DNA of 48,441 nucleotides. Origin: Euzebya rosea. Its GTDB lineage: Bacteria; Actinomycetota; Nitriliruptoria; Euzebyales; Euzebyaceae. Location of the stretch: the NCBI RefSeq assembly GCF_003073135.1, contig NZ_PGDQ01000025.1:1-48441 (forward strand), written 5' to 3'. Both the position numbers and the translations under genes were made by a program. The notes below the pieces were generated by a model. That model worked only from the letters and a program-made list of their open reading frames with translations. It made no database searches and was not told the DNA's origin. Shown here piece after piece: positions 26,189 to 34,760 of the stretch; positions within the stretch are counted from its first letter, which is position 1; the number at the start of each line of letters is the position of its first letter.

Positions 26189-27416
26189 GCGGTTGACCTA
26201 TCGCAAGAAGAAGCGTTGCATAAACAAACATTGCGCGGTTGTCCACAATATCACCCGAGACCTGAGCCCCTACCAACGCCAGAATGAACCACGACGATAG
26301 CAGCATGGAACTCGGACGAGAGGACCGAAATATCGCGACTCCGGCGGTACCAATCGTCAAAACAAGGACTACCAATCCTGCCACCCCTGCCTCACAACCG
26401 ACTTCGAGAAATACGTTGTGCGGATAGGGCCATCGCGACATACTAGCGAAGGATGTAGTACCTAGCCCGATCAAGCCAGATGTTCTCGCGCACTCGAGAC
26501 CACTCGTAAATAACACATCACGCTGCGATAGGTATAAGTTCTCGAACGTACGATCCACAATACGATCATCATACACATCCACCACACTTGCCGTGCTGGC
26601 GGGCGCATAGGACCATATAAGGAATACGGCGACTCCCACAACCGTTATGGCCACCAAAGCGGTCCGTGCACTCGGCCTCAACTTCACTACAAGAACCATT
26701 CCAGCCAATAGGGACGCAACTATTGCCCCCCTGGAACCCGTAGCTAGGACCAAAAGCCCTACGATGGGAGCGAACACACCAGCCCAAACCCTGTACGTCT
26801 TCCTTTTTGACCGAAGTGCCAAGTACACCAAGCCCATTAAGAGGGTCCCAAGATGACGGCCCAGTGTGTTCGGCCCCCCACCGAGCACAGCCAGCCGGCC
26901 ACCTCCCAAAGCCAACAGTCCGAAGAGCGCCAGGATGGACCCTAGCAGCAGCACCCCAACGAATAAACCCTGGAAGAAGTCACTCGACCTCCCGGACCAT
27001 ACACATATAACAACGGTCAACAAGACTAGGAGAAGGAGAACCAGCTCTGAAGCCCTCGCATGTGCCAGTCGAGGTTGGATCGCCCAAATGCCTGACAGCG
27101 CAACCCAAGCCACCAGAAGAGGCGGTAGCCAGGCGGTTCGTACAACGGGGGTCTTCTCCTGCCCCGACGCTGCTAGGACAGCCGACCCGAAGGCTAGAAG
27201 AGCCATTACAAGCATCGGCCTAGACAATGTCCGAAAAATGGGGTCCGGGTCGTCCTCGAAGGGATTCCACCGACCCACAAACGCATAAACGGCGGTTGCC
27301 ACGCCACTGACGACCGCGCTAGCACGATCCCTTCGACGCATCCGGACTCGCCAAGAAGTTGACATTCCTACTACGGATCTCCTACCAGCAGACTCACGCC
27401 GCGCTGGGAGGCTCAT
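26160..27416 (-). CDS. O-antigen ligase/polymerase-like protein, Wzy type
   Basis: Integral membrane protein of 418 residues with about ten hydrophobic segments. A long external loop before the last cluster contains YPHNVFLEVGCEAGVAGL, matching the Wzy_C/O-antigen ligase signature (PHN.fL...e.G..G). It probably polymerises the repeat units flipped by Wzx. The ATG at 27416 shares its first base with the stop of the methyltransferase gene (TAATG), fixing a coupled start; an internal ATG at 27365 is the alternative. The gene sits between the methyltransferase and Wzx genes in one operon. Its GC content is clearly lower than that of flanking chromosomal genes. Confidence 0.87.
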   Translation of the reverse strand: MSLPARRESAGRRSVVGMSTSWRVRMRRRDRASAVVSGVATAVYAFVGRWNPFEDDPDPIFRTLSRPMLVMALLAFGSAVLAASGQEKTPVVRTAWLPPLLVAWVALSGIWAIQPRLAHARASELVLLLLVLLTVVICVWSGRSSDFFQGLFVGVLLLGSILALFGLLALGGGRLAVLGGGPNTLGRHLGTLLMGLVYLALRSKRKTYRVWAGVFAPIVGLLVLATGSRGAIVASLLAGMVLVVKLRPSARTALVAITVVGVAVFLIWSYAPASTASVVDVYDDRIVDRTFENLYLSQRDVLFTSGLECARTSGLIGLGTTSFASMSRWPYPHNVFLEVGCEAGVAGLVVLVLTIGTAGVAIFRSSRPSSMLLSSWFILALVGAQVSGDIVDNRAMFVYATLLLAIGQPHGEFHQSTF

Positions 27417-28303
27417 TAGGGCCGCCTGAAAGCAAAGTGAGCATGAACCGTCAAAAGGTCTTCGAGCGAGTAGGGGGTCGGGCATGAAAATCTCCCAGAC
27501 AGGCGAGGAGGGAGTTCATCAACTGGGCGGATATCCGTGGTCAGAGTCTCAAGGTGAATGAAGCCCGCCTCCGAGAATGCACGGACAAAGTCAGAGGACC
27601 GCAGTCGATTCTGGTAGTGCAGGGGGGGGTTCCACAGTCTCCAGACCCTCTCTGAAGCCTGGTAGAACGAGAAGGGTCGGGCGGACATATAGTGATCTCC
27701 CATGGAGGCGTGCATGACCACCACACCGCCCGATCGGACGACCCGAAACAACTCAAGAAGGATGGCATCTAGATCCGCTGGCCGGAGATGCTCCAAAGTA
27801 TGCGCACTCGTGGCCCCATCAATACTTGCACTTGCTAGGCCCGTGCAACGAGCATCCATGGGCGCTAAGTACTCAATGCCCAAGTCAGTGAGAATTGCTT
27901 CCACATGCTTGACACTCGGCAGAGGTTCGGCGTCCAAGGCCAACGCGTTCACCCAATCGCGAGCAAGCGACAGGGAGGGTAGGTCCAAGTGGCGTTCTAT
28001 GTCGACCACCACCTGCCGCGTATACCCCATACGTGCCATCATCAATGGATTGAGCAAATCCCAACCCGCACCAAATTCGAACGTTCTAGTATCGCGTGTG
28101 CCAAGGTACTTGTGTAAAAGTCGTTCGTTCGCGGAGTAGACCTTGAGGGCCTCCTGACCCACACTCTCAGATCTAGGGACCGTGCGGGTGACGTGGCGTT
28201 GTACAAAATGGTAGACAGCCTTGCCGAAGGGAAACACACTAAAGATCCATGCTGCGGCGACCTTAATGTACGGTCGAAGAGAGGCGTACAAAAAGGGGGT
28301 CAT
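27416..28303 (-). CDS. SAM-dependent methyltransferase (class I) in the polysaccharide operon
   Basis: A 295-residue enzyme with a Methyltransf_11-like core: a hydrophobic N-terminal helix (VAAAWIFSVFPFGKAV), the SAM-binding motif TFEFGAGWDLLNPL, an acidic residue after the second strand (VVDIERHLDL), motif SIDGATSAHTLEHL, and VVRSGGVVVMHAS. Probably methylates a sugar hydroxyl or a lipid-linked intermediate; the substrate cannot be told. The ATG at 28303 overlaps the acetyltransferase stop by four bases (ATGA), which means tight coupling. Confidence 0.82.
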   Translation of the reverse strand: MTPFLYASLRPYIKVAAAWIFSVFPFGKAVYHFVQRHVTRTVPRSESVGQEALKVYSANERLLHKYLGTRDTRTFEFGAGWDLLNPLMMARMGYTRQVVVDIERHLDLPSLSLARDWVNALALDAEPLPSVKHVEAILTDLGIEYLAPMDARCTGLASASIDGATSAHTLEHLRPADLDAILLELFRVVRSGGVVVMHASMGDHYMSARPFSFYQASERVWRLWNPPLHYQNRLRSSDFVRAFSEAGFIHLETLTTDIRPVDELPPRLSGRFSCPTPYSLEDLLTVHAHFAFRRP

Positions 28304-28884
28304 GTACTACGCAACACCTTTGCGTAGCACCTCGGACGTGGACCTATAGCGGTGTCCGGGTCCAAGTCCCAACCTGCCCTTTCGTACAACGCATGCCCTG
28401 CGGTCTGATTCTGACCGCTTTCAGCGCGAATAAGCGTTACACCTCGCTGAGAGCAGATACGCACGACCTCATCCAGGAGGCGGCGCCCGATACCTTCTCC
28501 TTGGGCGTACGGCGCCACACTGATGGCATACAAATTGTACACCTCGGCCGAATGCTGTCCCGAAGCAGTCCCTGACAACCATCGCCGTCTGACCTCGACA
28601 GGGTGGCGAAGAAGGACGTAGGCGACGTCACGGATCAGACCAGTGTGGCCATGCCTGATAAGAAACGGGAGCGATTGAGTCCGGGCAGGTGACGCAACAG
28701 CAAATCCCTTAAGGGCACCACCGGCCCTAAAGCCAACTGAAACGGATTCCGGCGCGCGGATCAATGCACTATAAACCTTGGCCAGTGCCGAGGGTCGATA
28801 CATCACCAACAATCCCTCCGACATCGTTGCGGCATGTATCCCAGCCACTTCCCCTGCGTCGTCGATGGTAAGGCTTTCAATCAT
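28300..28884 (-). CDS. GNAT-family N-acetyltransferase
   Basis: A 194-residue acetyltransferase with the acetyl-CoA-binding motif A at about 122-145 (ISVAPYAQGEGIGRRLLDEV; QxxGxG) and the C-terminal NxxAxxLYERAGW strand. In a glycan locus with PLP aminotransferase-type enzymes, N-acetylation of an amino sugar precursor is a likely role, which is inference. It overlaps both neighbours by four bases. Confidence 0.87.
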   Translation of the reverse strand: MIESLTIDDAGEVAGIHAATMSEGLLVMYRPSALAKVYSALIRAPESVSVGFRAGGALKGFAVASPARTQSLPFLIRHGHTGLIRDVAYVLLRHPVEVRRRWLSGTASGQHSAEVYNLYAISVAPYAQGEGIGRRLLDEVVRICSQRGVTLIRAESGQNQTAGHALYERAGWDLDPDTAIGPRPRCYAKVLRST

Positions 28885-29630
28885 TCTGGCGGTAACCCCT
28901 CGTCCGGCTTTGATACCCTCCTCGAGGCAGCCTCGAGAGTCTCAGGATCCAAGCCCCTTTCGGCGAGTTGATTAACCAGCAGTCGAAGCACCAGCCGCCG
29001 ATTGATGGGGTTCATCCCGGTTAATGCCATTAAAACGAGATCATACTTTAAACTGCTGGTCGCGATATAGTGTAGCCCCAGTCTAGATTTCCAAGGTCGA
29101 ATACGGCGGTCGTACTCACCCTCAGGATCTGACCCGGCAATGATCTCGCCTTCGTCTGCAAACACGATTGATGACGCGTCGGTGATACCCGGGCGGACCG
29201 TCAGTAGCGTTCTCTCCGCACGTGTGTAGCGAGCCACATCAGCCGCCACTTGCGGTCGTGGTCCGACCAGCGACATCTCCCCTCGCAGGACATTCAGGAA
29301 TTGGGGGACCTCGTCTAGCTTTGTCTTTCGAATCACACCGCCAGCCTTAGTAATCCGTTTGTCACCTACACCGGTAGAGGCGACACCCGATTTATCGGCA
29401 TTCACGACCATCGAACGCAGTTTTATTAGGCGGAACGGCTTACCTCCCAGACCGATTCTATCGGCAACATACAAAGGATTATGCCTGTCTTCCCAGAAGG
29501 TAGCCAAGGCCGCGATGCCCGCCGCCGGCCCAAGGACCACCAGCCCTAGAGTTGCGCCTACTAAGTCCAGCAATCGTTTACGCTTCGACGACACGTACTG
29601 GTTCGTCGTTGTACCTTGGCATTGACCCAT
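28881..29630 (-). CDS. Sugar transferase, monotopic phosphoglycosyl transferase
   Basis: Starts repeat-unit assembly by moving a phosphosugar from a nucleotide sugar to undecaprenyl phosphate. The 249-residue protein is of the short form: one re-entrant N-terminal hydrophobic helix (LLDLVGATLGLVVLGPAAGI), then the catalytic domain with PFRLIKLRSMVVNAD, TKLDEVPQFLNVLRGEMSLV and GPRPQ. The C terminus is about 45 residues longer than the core domain. The ATG shares one base with the stop of the transketolase C-subunit gene. Confidence 0.93.
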   Translation of the reverse strand: MGQCQGTTTNQYVSSKRKRLLDLVGATLGLVVLGPAAGIAALATFWEDRHNPLYVADRIGLGGKPFRLIKLRSMVVNADKSGVASTGVGDKRITKAGGVIRKTKLDEVPQFLNVLRGEMSLVGPRPQVAADVARYTRAERTLLTVRPGITDASSIVFADEGEIIAGSDPEGEYDRRIRPWKSRLGLHYIATSSLKYDLVLMALTGMNPINRRLVLRLLVNQLAERGLDPETLEAASRRVSKPDEGLPPE

Positions 29631-30526
29631 TAGGCCAGAACCTCCCCTAAGACCATGTTTGAAACCGATTCGGCATCGAGACCGTAGGTCGAACGCATAT
29701 ATTCCTGGCTACCTACAACCGAACTCAGGACATTCGGCACGGACACGGAGAAGTGCGCGACCTTCCTTCGCAATCGACAGGAAATCGCCTCATATACCCC
29801 GCCGTCACGATTGTGTTCTTCCACTACGACGACGTTGGAGAAGCCATCCAAGAATCGGACGAATGACTCCGGCAACGGCTTAACTCTGCTCAAGTAGACG
29901 GGAGTCGCACCGCATGTCTTGGACGCACGTTCTACGATCTGCTGCGTCCCACCCACGCCAACCAAGGCGACAGCGTTCCCCTCACGCTGTGCAGCGTCCC
30001 CCGGCGACGCCCATCCCCCACGAAAGTCGCCAGAAACCTCCTCTGACGATCCGCGTTCCAATCTTATGTAGGCTGGCCATCCTTGCTCAAGGCATTCAGT
30101 CAACGCTTCTCTCGCTTGGGAAGCGTCCCCAGGCGCGTACACATTCATGTTGGGAATCGCCCGCATGATCGCGATGTCCTCAGTTGCATGGTGGGAGTAG
30201 CCGAGTGGACCGTAACCGAAACCCGCGCCCACCGCGACTACGATCACTGGTAGCTGATGGTATGCAACATCGTTGCGGATCTGCTCTAAGCACCGCATAG
30301 TAGCGAAGTTGCCTATGGAATACGTTATGACCTTGCAACCCTCCATGGCTAGACCGGCCGCGAAGCCCATCATGAATTGTTCGGCCACCCCTACGTTGAT
30401 AAACTGCTTAGGAATCTGATGTCGGTAGGCATCAAAGATGCCAAACCCAAGGTCTCCGGTCACTAGACGGATGCTGGCGTCATTCGTAGCAACTGACAGT
30501 AGTTGTTCGATGAACTCGTCACGCAT
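29630..30526 (-). CDS. Transketolase C-terminal subunit (pyrimidine and C-terminal domains)
   Basis: Second half of a split thiamine-diphosphate transketolase, 298 residues. It carries the pyrimidine-binding domain with the catalytic Glu in INVGVAEQFMMGFAAGLA, a substrate His pair (YSHHATED), and a C-terminal domain from about 185. It would pair with the N-terminal subunit encoded just upstream, overlapping by eight bases. Expected reaction: transfer of a two-carbon ketol unit between sugar phosphates. Its position in a glycan operon, with PLP enzymes next to it, suggests a dedicated role in building an unusual sugar. The ATG at 30526 gives the family N terminus (MRDEFIEQLL). Confidence 0.9.
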   Translation of the reverse strand: MRDEFIEQLLSVATNDASIRLVTGDLGFGIFDAYRHQIPKQFINVGVAEQFMMGFAAGLAMEGCKVITYSIGNFATMRCLEQIRNDVAYHQLPVIVVAVGAGFGYGPLGYSHHATEDIAIMRAIPNMNVYAPGDASQAREALTECLEQGWPAYIRLERGSSEEVSGDFRGGWASPGDAAQREGNAVALVGVGGTQQIVERASKTCGATPVYLSRVKPLPESFVRFLDGFSNVVVVEEHNRDGGVYEAISCRLRRKVAHFSVSVPNVLSSVVGSQEYMRSTYGLDAESVSNMVLGEVLA

Positions 30527-31328
30527 GCTGTCGTACCTCCCGCAAGGCCGCCTCGAACTCGTCCCCCTGGGGCGTTCTGTAATGCCAAAGGACCGAATTT
30601 TCCATGAAGGAAACACCTTTTCCCTTGGTGGTATGCGCCAGAATAACGTTTGGCCGATCAGGCGTTGCTTCCGCGAAGGCTGCCTTCAGCGAATTGAAGT
30701 CATGCCCGTCGGCCTCTGAGACATTCCAACCAAATGCCCGCCATTTTTCAGCGAAGGGTTCCAAGCCCACCGTCTCTGCAACGGCTGCGAGACTCTGAAT
30801 CTTATTATAATCAATTATCGCAGTAAGATTGCCTAACCCATTGTGGGCCGCGATGAGAGCTGACTCCCATGTGGTGCCCTCATCGCACTCTCCATCACTC
30901 ATCAGCACGTATACGCGGGGCCGTTGCCCCGTGCTCCGCAGGGCATGCGCCATCCCCACGCCCACGGGCAGGCCGTGACCTAGCGATCCCGTCGAGAACT
31001 CGATTCCCGGGAGGCCGACGTGAGAGACGTGGCCACTCATGAGGCTACCGTCGGCGTAGTGCCTGTGCAGGTAGTCAAGTGGGAAGTACCCGAACTCAGC
31101 AAGTACGGCGTAGAGGGCGGCGCCCGCATGGCCCTTAGACTGAATGAAGCGGTCTCGTTCCGGTGCCTGCGGGTCTTTGGGCCAGTGACTAAGTTCATCC
31201 GAATACAGCTGGACGAGGATCTCTACGATGCCGAGGGCAGAGCCAACGTGACTGCTCTTTCCCCGGTTCGTCATTTCAAGACAATGCTCACGGACTTTAC
31301 GTGCGAGATTAACCTTCTCCTGCGTCAT
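30519..31328 (-). CDS. Transketolase N-terminal subunit (TPP-binding)
   Basis: First half of the split transketolase, 269 residues. It carries the diphosphate-binding domain: GHAGAALYAVL, GSLGHGLPVGVGMAHAL, and the TPP motif DGECDEGTTWE through NLTAIIDYN. It forms a heterotetramer with the C-terminal subunit in known two-gene transketolases. The start overlaps the DegT-type stop by four bases. Confidence 0.92.
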   Translation of the reverse strand: MTQEKVNLARKVREHCLEMTNRGKSSHVGSALGIVEILVQLYSDELSHWPKDPQAPERDRFIQSKGHAGAALYAVLAEFGYFPLDYLHRHYADGSLMSGHVSHVGLPGIEFSTGSLGHGLPVGVGMAHALRSTGQRPRVYVLMSDGECDEGTTWESALIAAHNGLGNLTAIIDYNKIQSLAAVAETVGLEPFAEKWRAFGWNVSEADGHDFNSLKAAFAEATPDRPNVILAHTTKGKGVSFMENSVLWHYRTPQGDEFEAALREVRQHA

Positions 31329-32434
31329 GCGGGTCCCTCGTAGAAACTCCGCACAGCCGCTGCCACCTCTAGGACGTCCGCATCAGACATATAGGGGTTC
31401 ATCGGCAACATGAGGATACGAGAGAAAACCTCAGTCGTTCTCGGACAGTCGCCACTTAAACCAGGCAACCCAAGCTGGTGAAGTGCCTTCCCTCCCCAAG
31501 GGAGAAGAGTTCCAATCTTCTGGTCTGCCAACGCGTCCCTCAACTCATCTCGATCATGCGCTTCGATCTCATAGTTCTGAAAGACGTCAAACCTATTCGG
31601 TTCCTCGCCAGGGGGCGCAGGTAGGCGCAACTGGGGCAAGTCCCGCAACTCCTGATCATACAGGGACGCGATGTCCCGGCGACGGTCCACTGTCCGTTCG
31701 TACTTTTCCAATTGCACGGACAGGACCGCCGCCTGCACCGTGTCCATTCGACTGTTCCTACCCCACGTCCTGATCTCACCGGTTTCATCTCGTCCATGGT
31801 CGCGGAAGGCCCGCATGCGGGGCAACATGTCCCCATGGCGACTTACCAGTGCCCCCCCGTCCCCGAACGCTCCGAGCAATTTGGCCGGGTAGAAGCTATA
31901 GGCCCCGAAGTCACCGACTGTACCTGCGGTCAAACCGTCGACGCGCGCCCCGACGCTTTGCGCCGCATCCTCCACCACCCGAAGGTCATGCCGTTCGGCA
32001 AGCCTCTTGATGGCAGCGGGGTGGACGGCTCGACCATTGAGATGGACCGGCACTAGAGCGACCGTGCGGGATGTAATCAAACTCTCAGCGTGCTCTAGGT
32101 CGATAAGGTGGTCTTCCCCACAGTCTACCAGAATGGGTTTAAGTCCAGCCCAGTGGATAGCTTCGGCTGTGGCCACAAATGTATGTGACGGGACTAAGAC
32201 CTCGCCTCCCGCGGGCAGGCTCAGTAGTTCCAGAGCGATCTCCAAGGCGTCGGTACAGTTGTTGACGCCAACCACCGAAGGCACCTCGAGGTAATCCGAG
32301 AACGCCACTTCGAAATCCGTTAATGCCTTCTGCAGAATGAAGCCACCTGATTCGAGGACACCTTCGATTGCCCTCTGGTAACTGGCCCGGTCAACTTTGT
32401 AGTGTTCGGAGTAGGGAAAGTAGGTAACTGGCAT
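31325..32434 (-). CDS. DegT/DnrJ/EryC1/StrS-family PLP sugar aminotransferase
   Basis: PLP enzyme of 369 residues, the normal length for nucleotide-sugar aminotransferases. Motifs: NCTDALEIALELL (cofactor phosphate binding), EDAAQSVGARVDG (Asp for the pyridine nitrogen), and SFYPAKLLGAFGDGGALV with the Schiff-base Lys. Probably transfers an amino group from Glu to a keto-sugar, conceivably made by the transketolase. The ATG at 32434 follows GGAAGGAA; a TTG six codons earlier is less likely. It lies five bases after the second DegT-type gene. Confidence 0.93.
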   Translation of the reverse strand: MPVTYFPYSEHYKVDRASYQRAIEGVLESGGFILQKALTDFEVAFSDYLEVPSVVGVNNCTDALEIALELLSLPAGGEVLVPSHTFVATAEAIHWAGLKPILVDCGEDHLIDLEHAESLITSRTVALVPVHLNGRAVHPAAIKRLAERHDLRVVEDAAQSVGARVDGLTAGTVGDFGAYSFYPAKLLGAFGDGGALVSRHGDMLPRMRAFRDHGRDETGEIRTWGRNSRMDTVQAAVLSVQLEKYERTVDRRRDIASLYDQELRDLPQLRLPAPPGEEPNRFDVFQNYEIEAHDRDELRDALADQKIGTLLPWGGKALHQLGLPGLSGDCPRTTEVFSRILMLPMNPYMSDADVLEVAAAVRSFYEGPA

Positions 32435-32439
32435 AACGG

Positions 32440-33492
32440 CTATTCCTTCCAACTGCGGGCGAAACGTGCTATTCGGGCAGCCTCACCCAACGAGAGTCGG
32501 GGTGTGATGGGAAGCGACACGATGTGCTGAGAGGCTTCTCTTGCATTCCGAGTGTGAGCAATCTGGGAGTTGTAGATCTGGGGCACTAGGTCATCTGTTA
32601 GGGGGTCTACGGAGGTCGCGAACCAGTCTGCCAATTCGATAAACCGACGCCTGGCAGCCGAGAGCACTCTGGCCTTGTCGGCCACCCATATTGGGTAACG
32701 AAGAAGTTCTGCCTCGTCTTCATGGTCCACGGAGGCACCTACGACGGCGTCATAGATGGATCGGATGGCCCCAAGGTGCGGTTCGCGTTCGGCGCGTTTG
32801 CGCCCCACGGTTTCGATTCGCGCGACCGTGCCGGGTTCCAACCTTCTCCTGAATTCCGTATCATTGATGTCAAAGTTTCCCTTAGATGAAAATCTTCCGA
32901 TGAGGTTGAAACTCGCTTTTAGTGCCCAGTATGTCTCTGGCCGATAGGAGTATCTGAATGCCGCGGCCATTGCGTCATGAACTGGATCGGATGGGGCCAA
33001 CTCATAGGACGCCGCATAGACATCTGCTAGAAGTCGGCGATATTCTTCGTTGAGGACTAGTCCGCCTCCCCTGCCCAAGGGCAGTGGTTTTCCCCACTCA
33101 TAGGAGAAGACACTTGCGAACGCCCGACCCTCCTCAAAGTACGGTGCATCCGTTCGATGCGCGGCATCCTCAATAATTGGCACGGAGGACGGGAGCGCTT
33201 CCAGTGAAGTTCGGGGGAACGTCGCACCGAACGTGTGCTGAACAATAAAGGCGTCTAGGTGACCCGCAGATCTCACCTGCGCCGCACCAGGGAAGATGGA
33301 CCTCTCGGCCGTATCTACAAACACCGGATGGTGCCCGGCAGCAACCACCGCGTCAGGCACGGCACGACAGGTGTATGCCTGAAGACCGACCCGAGACTTC
33401 GGGTCAAGATTTAGAATTCTCAACGCGGTTGCCATAGCGACCCGACCGCGAGGAAACACGAACTGTGGCAACAGCACTTCCGTGGCGTTCAT
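32440..33492 (-). CDS. Divergent DegT-like PLP-dependent enzyme
   Basis: A 350-residue fold-type I PLP protein related to DegT/DnrJ. It retains IIEDAAHRTDAP (cofactor Asp) and SYEWGKPLPLGRGGGLV, where the Lys matches the Schiff-base position, but the usual GEGG or GDGG is GRGG. The substrate-binding half differs strongly from its neighbour. It could be a second aminotransferase, a 3-dehydratase-like enzyme, or an altered activity on a non-nucleotide substrate. It overlaps the glycosyltransferase gene by four bases. The PLP fold is well supported; the reaction is unknown. Confidence 0.78.
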   Translation of the reverse strand: MNATEVLLPQFVFPRGRVAMATALRILNLDPKSRVGLQAYTCRAVPDAVVAAGHHPVFVDTAERSIFPGAAQVRSAGHLDAFIVQHTFGATFPRTSLEALPSSVPIIEDAAHRTDAPYFEEGRAFASVFSYEWGKPLPLGRGGGLVLNEEYRRLLADVYAASYELAPSDPVHDAMAAAFRYSYRPETYWALKASFNLIGRFSSKGNFDINDTEFRRRLEPGTVARIETVGRKRAEREPHLGAIRSIYDAVVGASVDHEDEAELLRYPIWVADKARVLSAARRRFIELADWFATSVDPLTDDLVPQIYNSQIAHTRNAREASQHIVSLPITPRLSLGEAARIARFARSWKE

Positions 33493-34523
33493 CGACGTAC
33501 CACACGATCAAGTAGGCCAAGTAGCGAACCGGCACCGTAGGCAACGTGGTGGATCGGGTATAGAAGGGCTACAACAGGCAATACGTCAGACCGTCCCAAT
33601 CTGTCGGCACTTCGCTTCGCATAGACTAGGGACAACGCGACATAGGGGATCGGAGCATAGGTTAGTTTGGAGCACCTCCCTTTTAGGAGTCCGAGCCAAG
33701 TAAGACCCAGCAGCAAGAGGCTTAGAGGGGCGAAATTCCGTCGTGCCAGCAATCGAAAGTCTGTAAGTGAGTCGGCATAGAACAACCAACGTGCCCCGTC
33801 GAATGTCCATTTGATCGATTCCTTAACGGAAGACCTCGCGACGTACTCACAACGAATAGTAGGAGACATCGCTATTCGGCCCCCAGCATGACGAAGCCTG
33901 TAGTTAAACTCTCGGTCCTGCGCTCGAAGCAAACGCTCATCAAATAGACCTATTCGGTCAAATACATCCATCCGATAACAGCCCCCGAACACTGTATCGA
34001 CGTCCTTTGGTTCTGCGCTCCCAAGTCGATAGCTCGCATCACCGGCCGCAAACGGATCATTCAAGAGCGCAGCCAAAGCGGCCCCGACTAGCCTCGATGG
34101 GATATGGGTATCTCGGACGCCCCCCACGTTGTCTGCTCCACTATCCATGAGGAAGCCAACTAGGTCCTCCAGGTACGTGGAGGGATACGAAGCGTGAGCG
34201 TCTAACCGGACAAAAACCTCGTAGTTCTTTCGTCGCTGGAGGGCTAGATTCAGGGCCGCAGGCTTGGAGCCTCCCGGATTATGTAGAAGTTCCACAAAGT
34301 CATACTTGCGGCCGTAGTCCTCTACAAGGCCAACCGTGCCGTCCGTGCTGCCCCCGTCAAGGACAAGTACGCGAAGCCTAGACACTGGGTAAGTCCCCGT
34401 CCTCAAGCCCTCTAGGAGTCTGCGAATATGTGGCGCCTCGTTTAGTACAGGCATCGCTATCAGGACGCGCGGGGCCCTCGTGCCGGCGACAGTCTTCGAT
34501 TCTCGCAAGTCTTTGCTTTCCAT
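33489..34523 (-). CDS. Glycosyltransferase family 2 with C-terminal membrane segments
   Basis: Inverting GT-A enzyme of 344 residues. The domain starts at VLIAMPVLNEAPHIRRLLEG, has VLDGGSTDGT and the metal-binding DXD region (FVRLDAHASYP), and an ED-like motif (RAQDREFNYRLRHAGG). Two or three hydrophobic segments follow (about 265-335), so it is membrane-attached. It is the only glycosyltransferase seen in the locus apart from the phosphoglycosyl transferase, and the first gene of the lower-GC operon. The ATG at 34523 is used. Confidence 0.9.
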   Translation of the reverse strand: MESKDLRESKTVAGTRAPRVLIAMPVLNEAPHIRRLLEGLRTGTYPVSRLRVLVLDGGSTDGTVGLVEDYGRKYDFVELLHNPGGSKPAALNLALQRRKNYEVFVRLDAHASYPSTYLEDLVGFLMDSGADNVGGVRDTHIPSRLVGAALAALLNDPFAAGDASYRLGSAEPKDVDTVFGGCYRMDVFDRIGLFDERLLRAQDREFNYRLRHAGGRIAMSPTIRCEYVARSSVKESIKWTFDGARWLFYADSLTDFRLLARRNFAPLSLLLLGLTWLGLLKGRCSKLTYAPIPYVALSLVYAKRSADRLGRSDVLPVVALLYPIHHVAYGAGSLLGLLDRVVRR

Positions 34524-34760
34524 ACGGGCCTACAGATGACCGTGTTCTGGGGCATGCAGAGTCTACAAGAGTGAAGGTGTACCGCGCTTCTGCAAGGTGA
34601 ACCAGTACCGCGGACTCGCACGCTGGGTAGCCAAAGGGCCATCCGTGTTCTAGGAGATATGTCGGCACTATGACAGCATGTTAGTTCATGGACGTCGGCC
34701 AGTGGATCTCGGCTGAACCTGATTTTTGGTCAGATTCCCAGAGGTATAGGCACGTGTGGA
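34524..34760 (-). promoter_or_regulatory. Probable promoter region of the polysaccharide operon
   Basis: This 237-bp gap lies upstream of the first gene of the ten-gene lower-GC operon and downstream of the trpB-type gene. It must hold the operon promoter, but I could not place a convincing -35/-10 pair. An imperfect inverted repeat (CTGAACC at 34713-34719 with GGTCAG at 34728-34733) around an AT-rich loop is a weak candidate terminator for the upstream gene. The GC content changes sharply here. Confidence 0.4.
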
